Shown: positions 1 through 7,875, counted from the stretch's first letter. The stretch is 10,679 nucleotides of DNA from Gemmataceae bacterium (GCA_017853285.1 JAFMJU010000089.1:1-10679), one strand, 5' to 3'. Numbers and translations are program-made. The notes: generated from the letters alone by a model not told the origin.

Positions 1-1626
1 CTCACCATCGCCCTGGCGCTTCTGGCACCACCCCTTGCCTCCGCCCAGGAGAAAAAAGCCCCCGGCCCGATCGAGGGCGAGATGGCCGGCTATCTCCTCG
101 TGCCGCATGAGAAGGTGCCCGAAACCTACAACGCCGGCTTCTCCATGTATGTCGCCGCCTGGCCGCTGCTCGACCGGTATCCCGGCAACCGCTTCCAGAC
201 CGGCCTCCTCGGCACCTGGATGTTCGCGCAGTACCCGCCCCCCAAACCCAAGGAACTCTATTCCGACATCGAGGGCGGCCTCGGCTGGTGGCGCGACACC
301 CGCTTCGCCACCGAGACACCCAAATTCATCATGGGTGGCGTCACCCTCAACTTCAACGAATGGGCCAACGGCCCCGGAGCCGGCAAAAGCCGCAACTGGG
401 ACAAACCCCTCGGCGTCTACGGCGTCGCCCAGCTCAGCCCCTGGGTCCTCTGGCCGCCCGATGGTCTCAACCTGAAGCAGGGCACCAGCGGCGAGTTGTT
501 CGGCTACGGCTACCTGCCCCTGCCGCTCACCAACCCCAAAACCACCACCGCCGGCAAGCCCGTACCCACCGGCGACCAATCCTGGACCCTGTTCCTCAAC
601 ACCGGCAACTTCAAGGGCCCTGTCAGTTTCTTCACACCCTACTACTGGTCCTCCATCACCGCCCAAAAGCCCGAGCACGCCGGCAAGTTCCTCGACACCC
701 GCCCCTCCGAGCCCAACAAGGCCATCCAGATGGAGACCCAGTATGTCCCCAGCTACCAGGCGACCGACTCCAAGGGCGTCACCTGGGCCCGCATCGCCCC
801 CACGGCTTTCCCCGGCAACTCCGGCCCCGATTCCATGGTGGTCCACCGGGTCACCGCCTACGACCGCTCGGCCCTGTGGAACTCCGTGAAATCCTGGTTC
901 GACGGCGGCCCCGCCGCCTCCGGCACCATCGACACCAAGGGCTCCAGCCTGCACACCTTCAACAGCAAGGGTGGCTCCACCTGGCGCATCTACCCGCCCA
1001 ACACCCCCCGCGAGCAGAAGGTCGCCCTCGCTTGGAACTCCTTCGCCAAGCCCGTCGCCATCGACCAGCACACCTACGGCTACCGCTGGAACAGCGATAT
1101 GGTCACCCGGTCCGAGGGCAAGGGCGGCTCCCTCGTCACCCTGCCGCAGTATTTCCGACTCGTGGAGGACAAGGACAAGGGCCGCAAGGAATGGGTCGTG
1201 GCCAAACCGTCCGAGGTGCCGCCCGAAACCGGCCTCGCCACCGTCGAATTCCAACCGAAAAAACGCCCCCGCCCCGAACCCTATGTCACCCCCGACGATC
1301 CCCAAAGCCCCTGGCGCAAGCCCGGCCCTGCCGCCGGCCCGTTCCAGGCCACCTTGGGCGATGGCAGCGTGGTCACCTACCACTGGTACCGCTTCGCCGA
1401 CCAGCCGGCCCTCCTCCACGCCGATCTCACCCCCGCGGAACGCGAGCAGATCCAATCCCGCGTGGAAAAACTCCACCGCGCCTGGACCCGTGACCGGGAA
1501 TACCTGCCCCCGCCAGCCGTCGGCAAGCTGGCCGACCTCGACCCCGCCCTTCTGGTCACCCCGCCCAAGGGCATGGAGGCGGGCTTCGTGCCCATCGTCA
1601 CCCGCCAGGCACCCAAGGCCGACTGA
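1..1626 (+). CDS. Large secreted protein of unknown function, 5' end cut by the window
   Basis: The reading frame is open from base 1 and closes with TGA at 1624-1626, giving 541 visible residues. The first in-frame ATG, at 82, is not the real start. The residues before it read as the hydrophobic core and cleavage site of a signal peptide (LTIALALLAPPLASA, then QEKK), so the gene starts upstream and the product is exported. The mature part is rich in Trp, Tyr, Gly and Pro. It has no membrane helix and no cysteine that I can see. A Lys/Arg/Pro-rich hinge (KKRPRPEP) near visible residues 420-427 separates a large N-terminal region from a C-terminal segment of about 115 residues, which includes a helix-like stretch beginning LTPAEREQIQSRVEKL. 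I do not recognise the family. It could be a planctomycete-specific envelope or surface protein, but that is inference. It converges on icd and ends at a shared terminator. Confidence 0.85.
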   Translation, partial: LTIALALLAPPLASAQEKKAPGPIEGEMAGYLLVPHEKVPETYNAGFSMYVAAWPLLDRYPGNRFQTGLLGTWMFAQYPPPKPKELYSDIEGGLGWWRDTRFATETPKFIMGGVTLNFNEWANGPGAGKSRNWDKPLGVYGVAQLSPWVLWPPDGLNLKQGTSGELFGYGYLPLPLTNPKTTTAGKPVPTGDQSWTLFLNTGNFKGPVSFFTPYYWSSITAQKPEHAGKFLDTRPSEPNKAIQMETQYVPSYQATDSKGVTWARIAPTAFPGNSGPDSMVVHRVTAYDRSALWNSVKSWFDGGPAASGTIDTKGSSLHTFNSKGGSTWRIYPPNTPREQKVALAWNSFAKPVAIDQHTYGYRWNSDMVTRSEGKGGSLVTLPQYFRLVEDKDKGRKEWVVAKPSEVPPETGLATVEFQPKKRPRPEPYVTPDDPQSPWRKPGPAAGPFQATLGDGSVVTYHWYRFADQPALLHADLTPAEREQIQSRVEKLHRAWTRDREYLPPPAVGKLADLDPALLVTPPKGMEAGFVPIVTRQAPKAD

Positions 1627-1652
1627 CCCGGGCATCTCCCGAAAATGCCATA

Positions 1653-1690
1653 GAAAAAGGGCGCCAACCAAACGGCTGGCGCCCTTTTTC
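1653..1690. terminator. Bidirectional Rho-independent terminator between the secreted-protein gene and icd
   Basis: A perfect 14-bp inverted repeat pairs 1653-1666 (GAAAAAGGGCGCCA) with 1677-1690 (TGGCGCCCTTTTTC). Two further C-G pairs can form inside, leaving an AAAC loop. The T5 arm continues into CTTT on the plus strand, and the A5 arm gives a U-run on the minus strand, so one hairpin can end transcription of both convergent genes. It starts 27 bp after the plus-strand stop and lies 21 bp past the icd stop. Confidence 0.9.
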
Positions 1691-1710
1691 TTTCCGCCTC
1701 GCGGCGCCTG

Positions 1711-3165
1711 TCACATGTGGTTGATCACCTCGGTGGCGAACGCGCCGCAACCCACTTCCTTCGCGCCTTCCATCAGGCGGGCGAAGTCGTAGGTCACCGT
1801 CTTCGCGCCGATCGCGCCGTCCATGCCCTTGATGATCAGGTCGGCCGCCTCGGTCCAGCCCATGTAACGCAGCATCATCTCGCCCGACAGCACCACGCTG
1901 CCCGGGTTCACCTTGTCCAGGTTGGCGTACTTCGGCGCGGTGCCGTGCGTCGCCTCGAAGATCGCGTGGCCCGACACGTAGTTGATGTTCGCCCCCGGCG
2001 CGATGCCGATGCCGCCCACCTGCGCCGCCAGCGCGTCCGACAGGTAATCGCCGTTCAGGTTCAGCGTGGCGATCACCTCGAAATCCTTCGGCCGGGTCAG
2101 CACCTGCTGCAGCGTGATGTCGGCGATGCTGTCCTTGATCAGCAGCTTGCCCTTCCACTTCCCGTCGCCATGGGTCGGGGCCAGCTTCAGCACCGTCTCC
2201 ACTTCCTTCACAATCTTGGCCTTCTGCTCGGGCGTCATCATGTCGTAGCCGGGGTCGATCAGCTTGGCGTTCTCCTCCGCGCTGATGCCGGGCTTCGAGT
2301 CCTTGTTGCCCAGGATCCAGCTCTCGCGCTCGGTCACCACCTGGTCGCGGAACTGGCTCTTCGCCAGCGCGTAGCCCCAGTCCTTGAAGGCGCCCTCGGT
2401 GAACTTCATGATGTTCCCCTTGTGCACCAAGGTCAGGCTCTTCCGCTTCTCGCGCAGCGCGTACTCGATGGCCGCCCGCACCAGCCGCTCGGTGCCCGCA
2501 GCGCTCACGGGCTTGATGCCCACACCAACCTGCACCGAGTCATTGCCGCCAGCCAGACCCGCGGCCTGGTTCCAGGCGCCCGTCTTCGCCGTCGTGCCGA
2601 AGCGGATCTTGCCGAACTCCTTCGGGAACTCCTTCTCGAAGAAGGCCAGCACCTTGGCGGCCTCGGGCGTGCCGGCGGCGAACTCGATCCCCGCGTAGAT
2701 GTCCTCGCAGTTCTCGCGGAAGATCACCATGTCCACATTGCCGGGCTGCTTCACCGGGCTGGGCACACCCTTGAACCAGCGCACCGGGCGCAGGCACACA
2801 TACAGGTCCAGAAGCTGCCGCAGCGCCACGTTCAACGAGCGGATGCCCCCGCCCACCGGCGTGGTCAGCGGCCCCTTGATCCCCACCAGGTAGTCGCGGA
2901 AGGCGTCCACCGTCTCGTCGGGCAGCCAGTTGTTGAACTGGTTGAACGACTTCTCGCCGGCGTACACTTCCATCCAACTGATCTTTTTCTTGCCGCCGTA
3001 GGCCTTCGCCACCGCCGCGTCGAACACCCGCACCGAGGCTTTCCAGATGTCCGGGCCGGTGCCGTCCCCCTCGATGAACGGGATGATCGGGTTGTTCGGC
3101 ACCGCCAGCTTGCCGCCGGAAATGCCGATCTTCTCGCCGGGGGGAACCTGCAGCTTCACAGCCAT
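1711..3165 (-). CDS. icd: NADP-dependent isocitrate dehydrogenase, long (cyanobacterial-type) form
   Basis: This TCA-cycle enzyme oxidatively decarboxylates isocitrate to 2-oxoglutarate in the cytoplasm. The product is 484 aa, against 416 aa for E. coli Icd. Substrate and metal residues can be read off: Ser110, Asn112 and Arg116 in IRSLNVALRQ, Arg126, Arg150 in VIFRENCED, Tyr156, Lys249 in LVHKGNIMKF, and Asp373/Asp377 in LNGDYLSDALAAQ. The NADP-binding set HGTAPKYANLDKV (Lys412, Tyr413, Val419) and Arg463 in YDFARLMEG match NADP- rather than NAD-specific enzymes. Two insertions relative to E. coli explain the length: about residues 192-212, and about 47 residues within 270-345. The second resembles the insert of cyanobacterial Icd. 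Ser110 corresponds to the Ser phosphorylated by AceK in E. coli. The start is ATG 3165 with a GAGG Shine-Dalgarno 7 nt upstream (3173-3176). The gene lies 118 bp downstream of purB on the same strand. Confidence 0.97.
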   Translation of the reverse strand: MAVKLQVPPGEKIGISGGKLAVPNNPIIPFIEGDGTGPDIWKASVRVFDAAVAKAYGGKKKISWMEVYAGEKSFNQFNNWLPDETVDAFRDYLVGIKGPLTTPVGGGIRSLNVALRQLLDLYVCLRPVRWFKGVPSPVKQPGNVDMVIFRENCEDIYAGIEFAAGTPEAAKVLAFFEKEFPKEFGKIRFGTTAKTGAWNQAAGLAGGNDSVQVGVGIKPVSAAGTERLVRAAIEYALREKRKSLTLVHKGNIMKFTEGAFKDWGYALAKSQFRDQVVTERESWILGNKDSKPGISAEENAKLIDPGYDMMTPEQKAKIVKEVETVLKLAPTHGDGKWKGKLLIKDSIADITLQQVLTRPKDFEVIATLNLNGDYLSDALAAQVGGIGIAPGANINYVSGHAIFEATHGTAPKYANLDKVNPGSVVLSGEMMLRYMGWTEAADLIIKGMDGAIGAKTVTYDFARLMEGAKEVGCGAFATEVINHM

Positions 3166-3172
3166 GTCTGGG

Positions 3173-3176
3173 CCTC
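3173..3176 (-). promoter_or_regulatory. Shine-Dalgarno for icd
   Basis: The minus strand reads GAGG, then 7 nt, then the ATG at 3165. This fixes the icd start at MAVKLQV, in line with the short N-terminal arm of bacterial Icd before the conserved NPIIPFIEGDG segment. Confidence 0.6.
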
Positions 3177-3200
3177 AAAAATCGCGGGGAGAGTGAATAA

Positions 3201-3230
3201 TCAAGCAGAAAACTTAGTTTTATCGAATCC
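3201..3230 (-). promoter_or_regulatory. AT-rich island upstream of icd, possible promoter region
   Basis: In a very GC-rich window, 3191-3228 is conspicuously AT-rich and contains the short palindrome AAAAC-TTA-GTTTT (3209-3221). It lies 36-65 bp before the icd start, where a separate icd promoter or operator would sit. No convincing -35/-10 pair can be assigned, so this is only a composition-based call. Confidence 0.3.
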
Positions 3231-3258
3231 GGCCGGCCCCAGAAAGGGGCCAAGCCGG
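3229..3258 (-). other. Hairpin between purB and icd, possible weak terminator or processing site
   Basis: GGCCCC (3235-3240) and GGGGCC (3246-3251) form a 6-bp stem around AGAAA. CCGGC (3229-3233) and GCCGG (3254-3258) extend it by 5 bp across a small internal loop (one base on the left, AA on the right). It begins 26 bp past the purB stop. On the minus strand the following sequence (GATTCGATAAAAC) has no U-run, so efficient intrinsic termination is doubtful. It may reduce read-through into icd or stabilise the purB 3' end. Confidence 0.45.
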
Positions 3259-3283
3259 GCAAATGGCGGGCTTTCGGGCTCGG

Positions 3284-4768
3284 TCACACGTGCAATTCGG
3301 CCGTCTGGCCCAACAGCGTCCGATAGGGGGCCAGGGCCGGCTCCACCTCCTCGGCCAAAAACTCGTCCACCTGCTCCGCCGCCCGGCCGGTGAACGCCCC
3401 TTCCGCCATCACTTTGGCAATGTCCACCCGGGCGAACGCCGGGTCGGCCCCCAGGCGCTCCAGCAGGTCGTTTTTCAGCGATCCCTGCTTCAGCGCCTGC
3501 GTCACCGCGTGGCTGTGCCGACGGATCACCTCGTGTACCTCCTGCCGGTCCCCGCCCGCCGCCACCGCGGCCATCAGCAGGTTCTCCGTCGCCATGTAGG
3601 GCAGGTAACGGTCCACCTCCCGGCGGATCACATCCGGGTTGGCCACCAGCCCGCCCGCCAGGTTCTGCGCGATCCGCAGCACCGCGTCCGCCGCCAGGAA
3701 CGCCTGCGGGATCGACAGCCTCCGGTTCACGCTGTCGTCCAGCGTCCGCTCCAGCCACTGCGTCGCCGCCGTCTGCGCCGCGTTGGCCGGCAGCGTCATC
3801 AGGTAGCGAGCCAGCCCGCACATCCGCTCGGCCCGCATCGGGTTGCGCTTGTACGCCATCGCGCTCGAACCCACCTGCTCCTTCTCGAACGGCTCATCCA
3901 CCTCCTGCCGGTGCGACAGCAGCCGCAGGTCGGTGCCCCATTTGTGGGTCGATTGCCCCAGCCCCGACAGGGCGTCCAATATCTGCGAGTCGATCTTGCG
4001 CGGATAGGTCTGCCCCGTCACCGGGAACACCTTGTCAAACCCCATCTTTTTGGCCACCAGCTTGTCCAGCGCCCGCACCTTGGCATGGTCGCCATGGAAC
4101 AACGACAAAAAGCTCGCCTGCGTCCCCGTGGTCCCCTTCACCCCGCGGAACGGCAGCGTGGCCCGCCGGTGCGAGATCTCCGCCAGGTCGATCAGCAGGT
4201 CCTGGATCCACAGGCACGCCCGCTTGCCCACCGTCGTCAGTTGCGCCGGCTGGAAATGCGTGAAGCCCAGGGTCGCCATCTCCCGGTGCCGCCGGGCGAA
4301 TCCGCCCAGCGCGTGGATGGCGCTGGCCAGCTTCCCCTCCAGCAGCGCCAGACCGTCCCGCATCAAAATCAGCTCGGCGTTGTCCGTCACATAGCAACTC
4401 GTCGCACCCAGGTGCAGGATGTCGCTCACCTCCGGGCACACATCCCCCAGGGCGTGCAGGTGCGCCATCACATCGTGCCGCAGCCGCTTCTCGTGCTTAG
4501 CCACCGCCGCGAAATCAATGTCGTCCAGATGCTTTTTCAGCGCTTCCAGCTGACTCGGCTTGATCCGCGCCGACTTGCCGTCATCCGCCAGCAGACCCAG
4601 CTCCGCCTCGGCCTCCGCCAGCGCCAGCCACAGCCGCCGCCAGGTCCCGTGCCGGTTCTGCGGCGTGAAGATCCCCACCATCTCCGGGCTGGCGTACCGG
4701 GTGATCAACGGCACATCCAGGTCGCCCAACAGGCTCGCCATCGCTTCAGACTTGAGAAAATCTTTCAT
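3284..4768 (-). CDS. purB: Adenylosuccinate lyase, eukaryote-like subtype
   Basis: This cytoplasmic enzyme acts twice in purine synthesis, converting SAICAR to AICAR plus fumarate and adenylosuccinate to AMP plus fumarate. The product is 494 aa and follows the fumarase/aspartase superfamily plan. His98 (RLRHDVMAH) and His171 (TLGFTHFQPAQL) are the expected catalytic and substrate histidines. The mobile signature loop GSSAMAYKRNPM spans residues 300-311, with the catalytic Ser at 301 or 302. The wording of this loop, plus HLGATSCYV, VGKRACLWIQD, FRGVKGTTGTQASF, WLERTLDDS and the C-terminal AEL motif, follows human ADSL much more closely than E. coli PurB, whose loop reads SSTMPHKVNP. The start at ATG 4768 is supported by AAAGGG 6 nt upstream (4775-4780). 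An in-frame Met10 is an alternative start. The gene is first in order before icd and divergent from the small secreted-protein gene. Confidence 0.96.
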   Translation of the reverse strand: MKDFLKSEAMASLLGDLDVPLITRYASPEMVGIFTPQNRHGTWRRLWLALAEAEAELGLLADDGKSARIKPSQLEALKKHLDDIDFAAVAKHEKRLRHDVMAHLHALGDVCPEVSDILHLGATSCYVTDNAELILMRDGLALLEGKLASAIHALGGFARRHREMATLGFTHFQPAQLTTVGKRACLWIQDLLIDLAEISHRRATLPFRGVKGTTGTQASFLSLFHGDHAKVRALDKLVAKKMGFDKVFPVTGQTYPRKIDSQILDALSGLGQSTHKWGTDLRLLSHRQEVDEPFEKEQVGSSAMAYKRNPMRAERMCGLARYLMTLPANAAQTAATQWLERTLDDSVNRRLSIPQAFLAADAVLRIAQNLAGGLVANPDVIRREVDRYLPYMATENLLMAAVAAGGDRQEVHEVIRRHSHAVTQALKQGSLKNDLLERLGADPAFARVDIAKVMAEGAFTGRAAEQVDEFLAEEVEPALAPYRTLLGQTAELHV

Positions 4769-4827
4769 CGCTGACCCTTTTTCACCACCCGCCCCGGCGC
4801 GCGACCGGCGACTCGGGAAAAAATCCC

Positions 4828-4845
4828 GCCGGTGGCACCACCGGC
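4828..4845. repeat. Perfect 8-bp inverted repeat, candidate operator
   Basis: GCCGGTGG, then CA, then CCACCGGC. The 2-nt centre is too tight for a comfortable RNA hairpin loop, which favours a protein-binding DNA dyad if it is functional. It lies 60-77 bp upstream of the purB start and about 155 bp upstream of the small secreted-protein start. Confidence 0.4.
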
Positions 4846-4985
4846 ACCAAAACCCGGAAAATTTCCTGCACCGGGGTTGCCCACAGTCCGCCCGGCCGTC
4901 CCCCGTGGGGTAGGTTTGCTCCGGAAGGATTTCCGACCTGTCGGGCTACCCGTGCATCCCATGCCCGGCCCGTCAGCACCCCGCT

Positions 4986-4991
4986 GGAGGA
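4986..4991 (+). promoter_or_regulatory. Shine-Dalgarno that fixes the start of the small secreted-protein gene
   Basis: GGAGGA lies 8 nt before ATG 5000. It decides between that start and the far-upstream in-frame ATG at 4832. The 5000 start also places a basic N-terminus (MRR) directly before a hydrophobic signal-peptide core. Confidence 0.75.
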
Positions 4992-4999
4992 ACAGCACC

Positions 5000-5311
5000 A
5001 TGCGCCGCACCGTCCAATCCATCATGGGGCTCGTCGTGGCCCTGGGCCTGGTGGCCCTGTCCACCACCGAGGCGAAGGCCCAGGGGGCCGACCCCCGCCT
5101 GCCCCGGATGTTCTACTACCCTTACCACTACTTCCCCCACAGCTACGCCCCCAGCATGGGGCCCAAATGGCCGGAGGGCCCCGGGCAACCCTACATGCCC
5201 CCGCCCGCCTACATGGCCTACCCGCCCTACAAGGAACCCAACTGGATCTACATGCAGCAGCGGTCCCAGCGCTTCCACAGCGGGGCCCACTTCTGGCTCG
5301 ACATTTTCTAA
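5000..5311 (+). CDS. Small secreted Tyr/Pro-rich protein, unknown function
   Basis: The product is 103 aa. MRR, a hydrophobic stretch (residues about 8-21) and the cleavage motif AKA|QG after residue 27 form a standard Sec signal peptide. The mature 76 residues contain, by hand count, 15 Pro, 10 Tyr, 5 Phe, 5 Met and 3 Trp, in a pattern of aromatic-Pro motifs: FYYPYHYFPHSY at 38-49, GQPYMPPPAYMAYPPY at 62-77, and the C-terminal HFWLDIF. There is no cysteine and no membrane segment. I do not recognise an assigned function. The sequence style recalls short planctomycete cell-envelope proteins, but this is from memory only. The composition suggests a structural or surface-associated role, or a low-complexity partner for another envelope protein; that is inference. 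The gene lies 121 bp upstream of the MoxR gene on the same strand and diverges from purB. Confidence 0.85.
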   Translation: MRRTVQSIMGLVVALGLVALSTTEAKAQGADPRLPRMFYYPYHYFPHSYAPSMGPKWPEGPGQPYMPPPAYMAYPPYKEPNWIYMQQRSQRFHSGAHFWLDIF

Positions 5312-5391
5312 TCCGCCGGGCCGAAAGCCCATCGTAGCGCAGCCTCCCGCCATCCCCTAGAGTGTCCCTATCGGGGCCCCCTGGGGATCGC

Positions 5392-5408
5392 GCGGGCTGC
5401 CCGCTTTT
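5392..5408 (+). terminator. Weak terminator-like hairpin before the MoxR gene
   Basis: GCGGG-CTG-CCCGC (5392-5404) is followed by TTTT (5405-5408). The stem is only 5 bp and the T-run is short. It starts 80 bp after the stop of the small secreted-protein gene and 29 bp before the MoxR start codon ends the gap. It could partly end upstream transcription or act in the MoxR leader. Confidence 0.25.
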
Positions 5409-5432
5409 CCGGGGTGCCCGCAGGGCCCTCCC

Positions 5433-6425
<993 letters not shown>

Positions 6426-6440
6426 TTTTCCGGGGGCACC

Positions 6441-7778
6441 ATGTTCTGGTGGGTGGGCGCGCTGCTGATGCTGGGCCTGGCGCTGGTGCTCCAGTCGGGC
6501 CTCCTCGCCTACAGCATGTACGCCCTCGCCGCCCTCATGCTGGTCTCCCGCGCCCTCGCCTCCCGCCGCCTCAACGACATCCACGCCTCCCGCAAACCCC
6601 GCTCCCGCGTCCTCGAGACCGGCGAGACCGCCATCATCCGGGTCAAGGTCGTCAACCGCGGCGCCGCCCCCGTCCCCTGGCTCCTGCTCGAGGACCTGCT
6701 GCCCAAAAGCGCCCTCCGCCACCGCGATCCCTCGCTCGAGATCGAGGGCCGCCGCCTCAAGCTCGTCATGCTTGCCCCCCGCGGCGAGACCGAGGTCAAG
6801 TACCGCGTCCGCGCGCTCCGCCGCGGCTACCACCAGATCGGCCCCCTCGTCGTCGAGCACGGCGATCTCTTCGGCCTCTACCGCCGCTTCAAGGTCCTCA
6901 CCGAGCCCGCTTTCATTCTGGTGCTGCCCAAGGTCATCCCCGTCCAGTCCTACGAGCTCGCCTCACGCCGACCCGTCGGCGAGATCCGCCTCGCCCACCG
7001 CCTCTTTGAAGACCCCACCCTGCTGCGCGGCATCCGCGCCTACGAGCCAGGCGACCCACTCCGCCGCATCCACTGGCGCGCCACCGCCCGCACCGGCGTG
7101 CTGCAGTGCAAGCTCTACGAGCCATCCTGCCTCGCCGGCTCCACGCTCCTGCTCGATTTCCATGCCGATGGCTACCACCGCCAGGGCGAGCCCTTCCGGT
7201 CCGACCTCGCCGTGGTCGCCGCCGCCAGCCTCGTGGGCGCCCTCTGCGGCCTCAAGCAGCAGGTCGGCATGATCACCAACGGCCGCGACGCCGCCGAGCG
7301 CGTCCGCACCGAGGGCTACGAGCTCGAGCCCGATTCCCGCGTCGAGGCCCGCAACGCCGGCCGCGAGCCCGGCGTGCGCGAGCACCTCCACCCCGTCGTC
7401 CTCCCCACCCGCCGCGGCGAGGAGCAGCTCGCCCGCGTTCGCGAGATCCTCGCCCGGCTCGAGCCGCAGCAGGGCCTCACGCTCGAGCAACTCATCGCCA
7501 CCGCCCAGGACCGCATCCCCAGGGATGCCACCGTCCTCTGCCTGCTGCCCCGTGTCACGCTCGAGGCCGCCATGGCCATCGGCGACCTGCGCCGCCAAGG
7601 CTACGCCGTCAGCGTCGTCCTCATCGCCATCCCCGAGAACGACCTCCCCGTCGCCCTCGCCCGCCTCACCGCCGAGCGCCTCCTCGATGTCCGCCATCTG
7701 CGGAACGAGGACCAGATCCCCCTGCTCTGCGGCAACCAGGTCGATCGCTCCAGCCCCTACGCCGTGAGTGTGGAATAA
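6441..7778 (+). CDS. DUF58-domain membrane-anchored protein
   Basis: The 445-aa product has a hydrophobic N-terminus with one hairpin of membrane helices (about residues 2-38). A beta-rich region follows (about 50-165) and then the DUF58 hallmark at about 196-228, containing RGIRAYEPGDPLRRIHWRAT and a following CKLYEP. After it comes a vWA-like fold segment opening STLLLDFHADGY at 234, where the DxSxS metal site of true vWA domains is not preserved. DUF58 proteins are the usual partners of MoxR ATPases, and their biochemical role is not established. The GGGGG before ATG 6441 is only 4 nt away, a tight Shine-Dalgarno. The gene follows the MoxR gene by 15 bp and ends just before a hairpin. No BatA/vWA, DUF4159 or transglutaminase gene follows, although these are common in such operons. 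Confidence 0.94.
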   Translation: MFWWVGALLMLGLALVLQSGLLAYSMYALAALMLVSRALASRRLNDIHASRKPRSRVLETGETAIIRVKVVNRGAAPVPWLLLEDLLPKSALRHRDPSLEIEGRRLKLVMLAPRGETEVKYRVRALRRGYHQIGPLVVEHGDLFGLYRRFKVLTEPAFILVLPKVIPVQSYELASRRPVGEIRLAHRLFEDPTLLRGIRAYEPGDPLRRIHWRATARTGVLQCKLYEPSCLAGSTLLLDFHADGYHRQGEPFRSDLAVVAAASLVGALCGLKQQVGMITNGRDAAERVRTEGYELEPDSRVEARNAGREPGVREHLHPVVLPTRRGEEQLARVREILARLEPQQGLTLEQLIATAQDRIPRDATVLCLLPRVTLEAAMAIGDLRRQGYAVSVVLIAIPENDLPVALARLTAERLLDVRHLRNEDQIPLLCGNQVDRSSPYAVSVE

Positions 7779-7800
7779 CCGGGCCCCTGCCGGGTTGTTG
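7777..7800 (+). terminator. Possible weak terminator after the MoxR-DUF58 pair
   Basis: CCGG (7779-7782) and CCGG (7790-7793) pair around GCCCCTG. Outer AA/TT pairs are reachable across one bulged G, and TTGTTG follows. The hairpin overlaps the DUF58 stop codon. It is short with an imperfect T-tract, so it is a modest candidate only. Confidence 0.3.
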
Positions 7801-7826
7801 CTAGCCCCTCCGGCGGATCGTAGTAT
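7798..7826 (+). promoter_or_regulatory. Candidate sigma70-type promoter for the oxidoreductase gene
   Basis: TTGCTA (7798-7803) and TAGTAT (7821-7826) are 17 bp apart and each matches the consensus hexamer at 4 of 6 positions. Transcription would begin near 7833, leaving a leader of about 43 nt before ATG 7876. If real, this separates the oxidoreductase from the MoxR-DUF58 transcript and excludes the upstream in-frame starts at 7768 and 7825. Confidence 0.35.
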
Positions 7827-7875
7827 GCCTCAAAGATCCCGGGCCAGTTTTCCTCCCCCTTCTTGGTGCCAAACA

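Larger units (their letters stand above)
4769..4999. promoter_or_regulatory. Divergent intergenic region with clustered inverted repeats
   Basis: This 231-bp gap must hold the promoters for purB (leftward) and the small secreted-protein gene (rightward). It contains CGGGA-AAAAA-TCCCG (4814-4828), directly abutting GCCGGTGG-CA-CCACCGGC (4828-4845), a perfect 8-bp inverted repeat with a 2-nt centre. A GGAAA-A-TTTCC palindrome follows near 4857-4867, and CGGAA-GGAT-TTCCG sits at about 4921-4934. The 4828-4845 element has the form of a dimeric-repressor operator. No promoter hexamers are convincing on either strand. Confidence 0.4.

Noticed and set aside
1717..3393. 558-codon plus-strand frame opposite icd
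   Set aside because: Antisense to icd. The His/Arg/Leu/Val-rich product is a product of codon bias and resembles no family.
3263..4774. 503-codon plus-strand frame opposite purB
   Set aside because: Antisense to a near full-length PurB match, with a low-complexity Arg/Gln/His-rich product.
4832..4999. Longer N-terminus for the small secreted protein starting at ATG 4832
   Set aside because: It would bury the signal peptide inside the protein. ATG 5000 has a good GGAGGA and gives a proper signal peptide.
7768..7875. Longer N-terminus for the Gfo/Idh/MocA enzyme from 7768 or 7825
   Set aside because: The first overlaps the end of the DUF58 gene and the second lies on the candidate -10 hexamer. 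Both push the twin-arginine motif away from the N-terminus.
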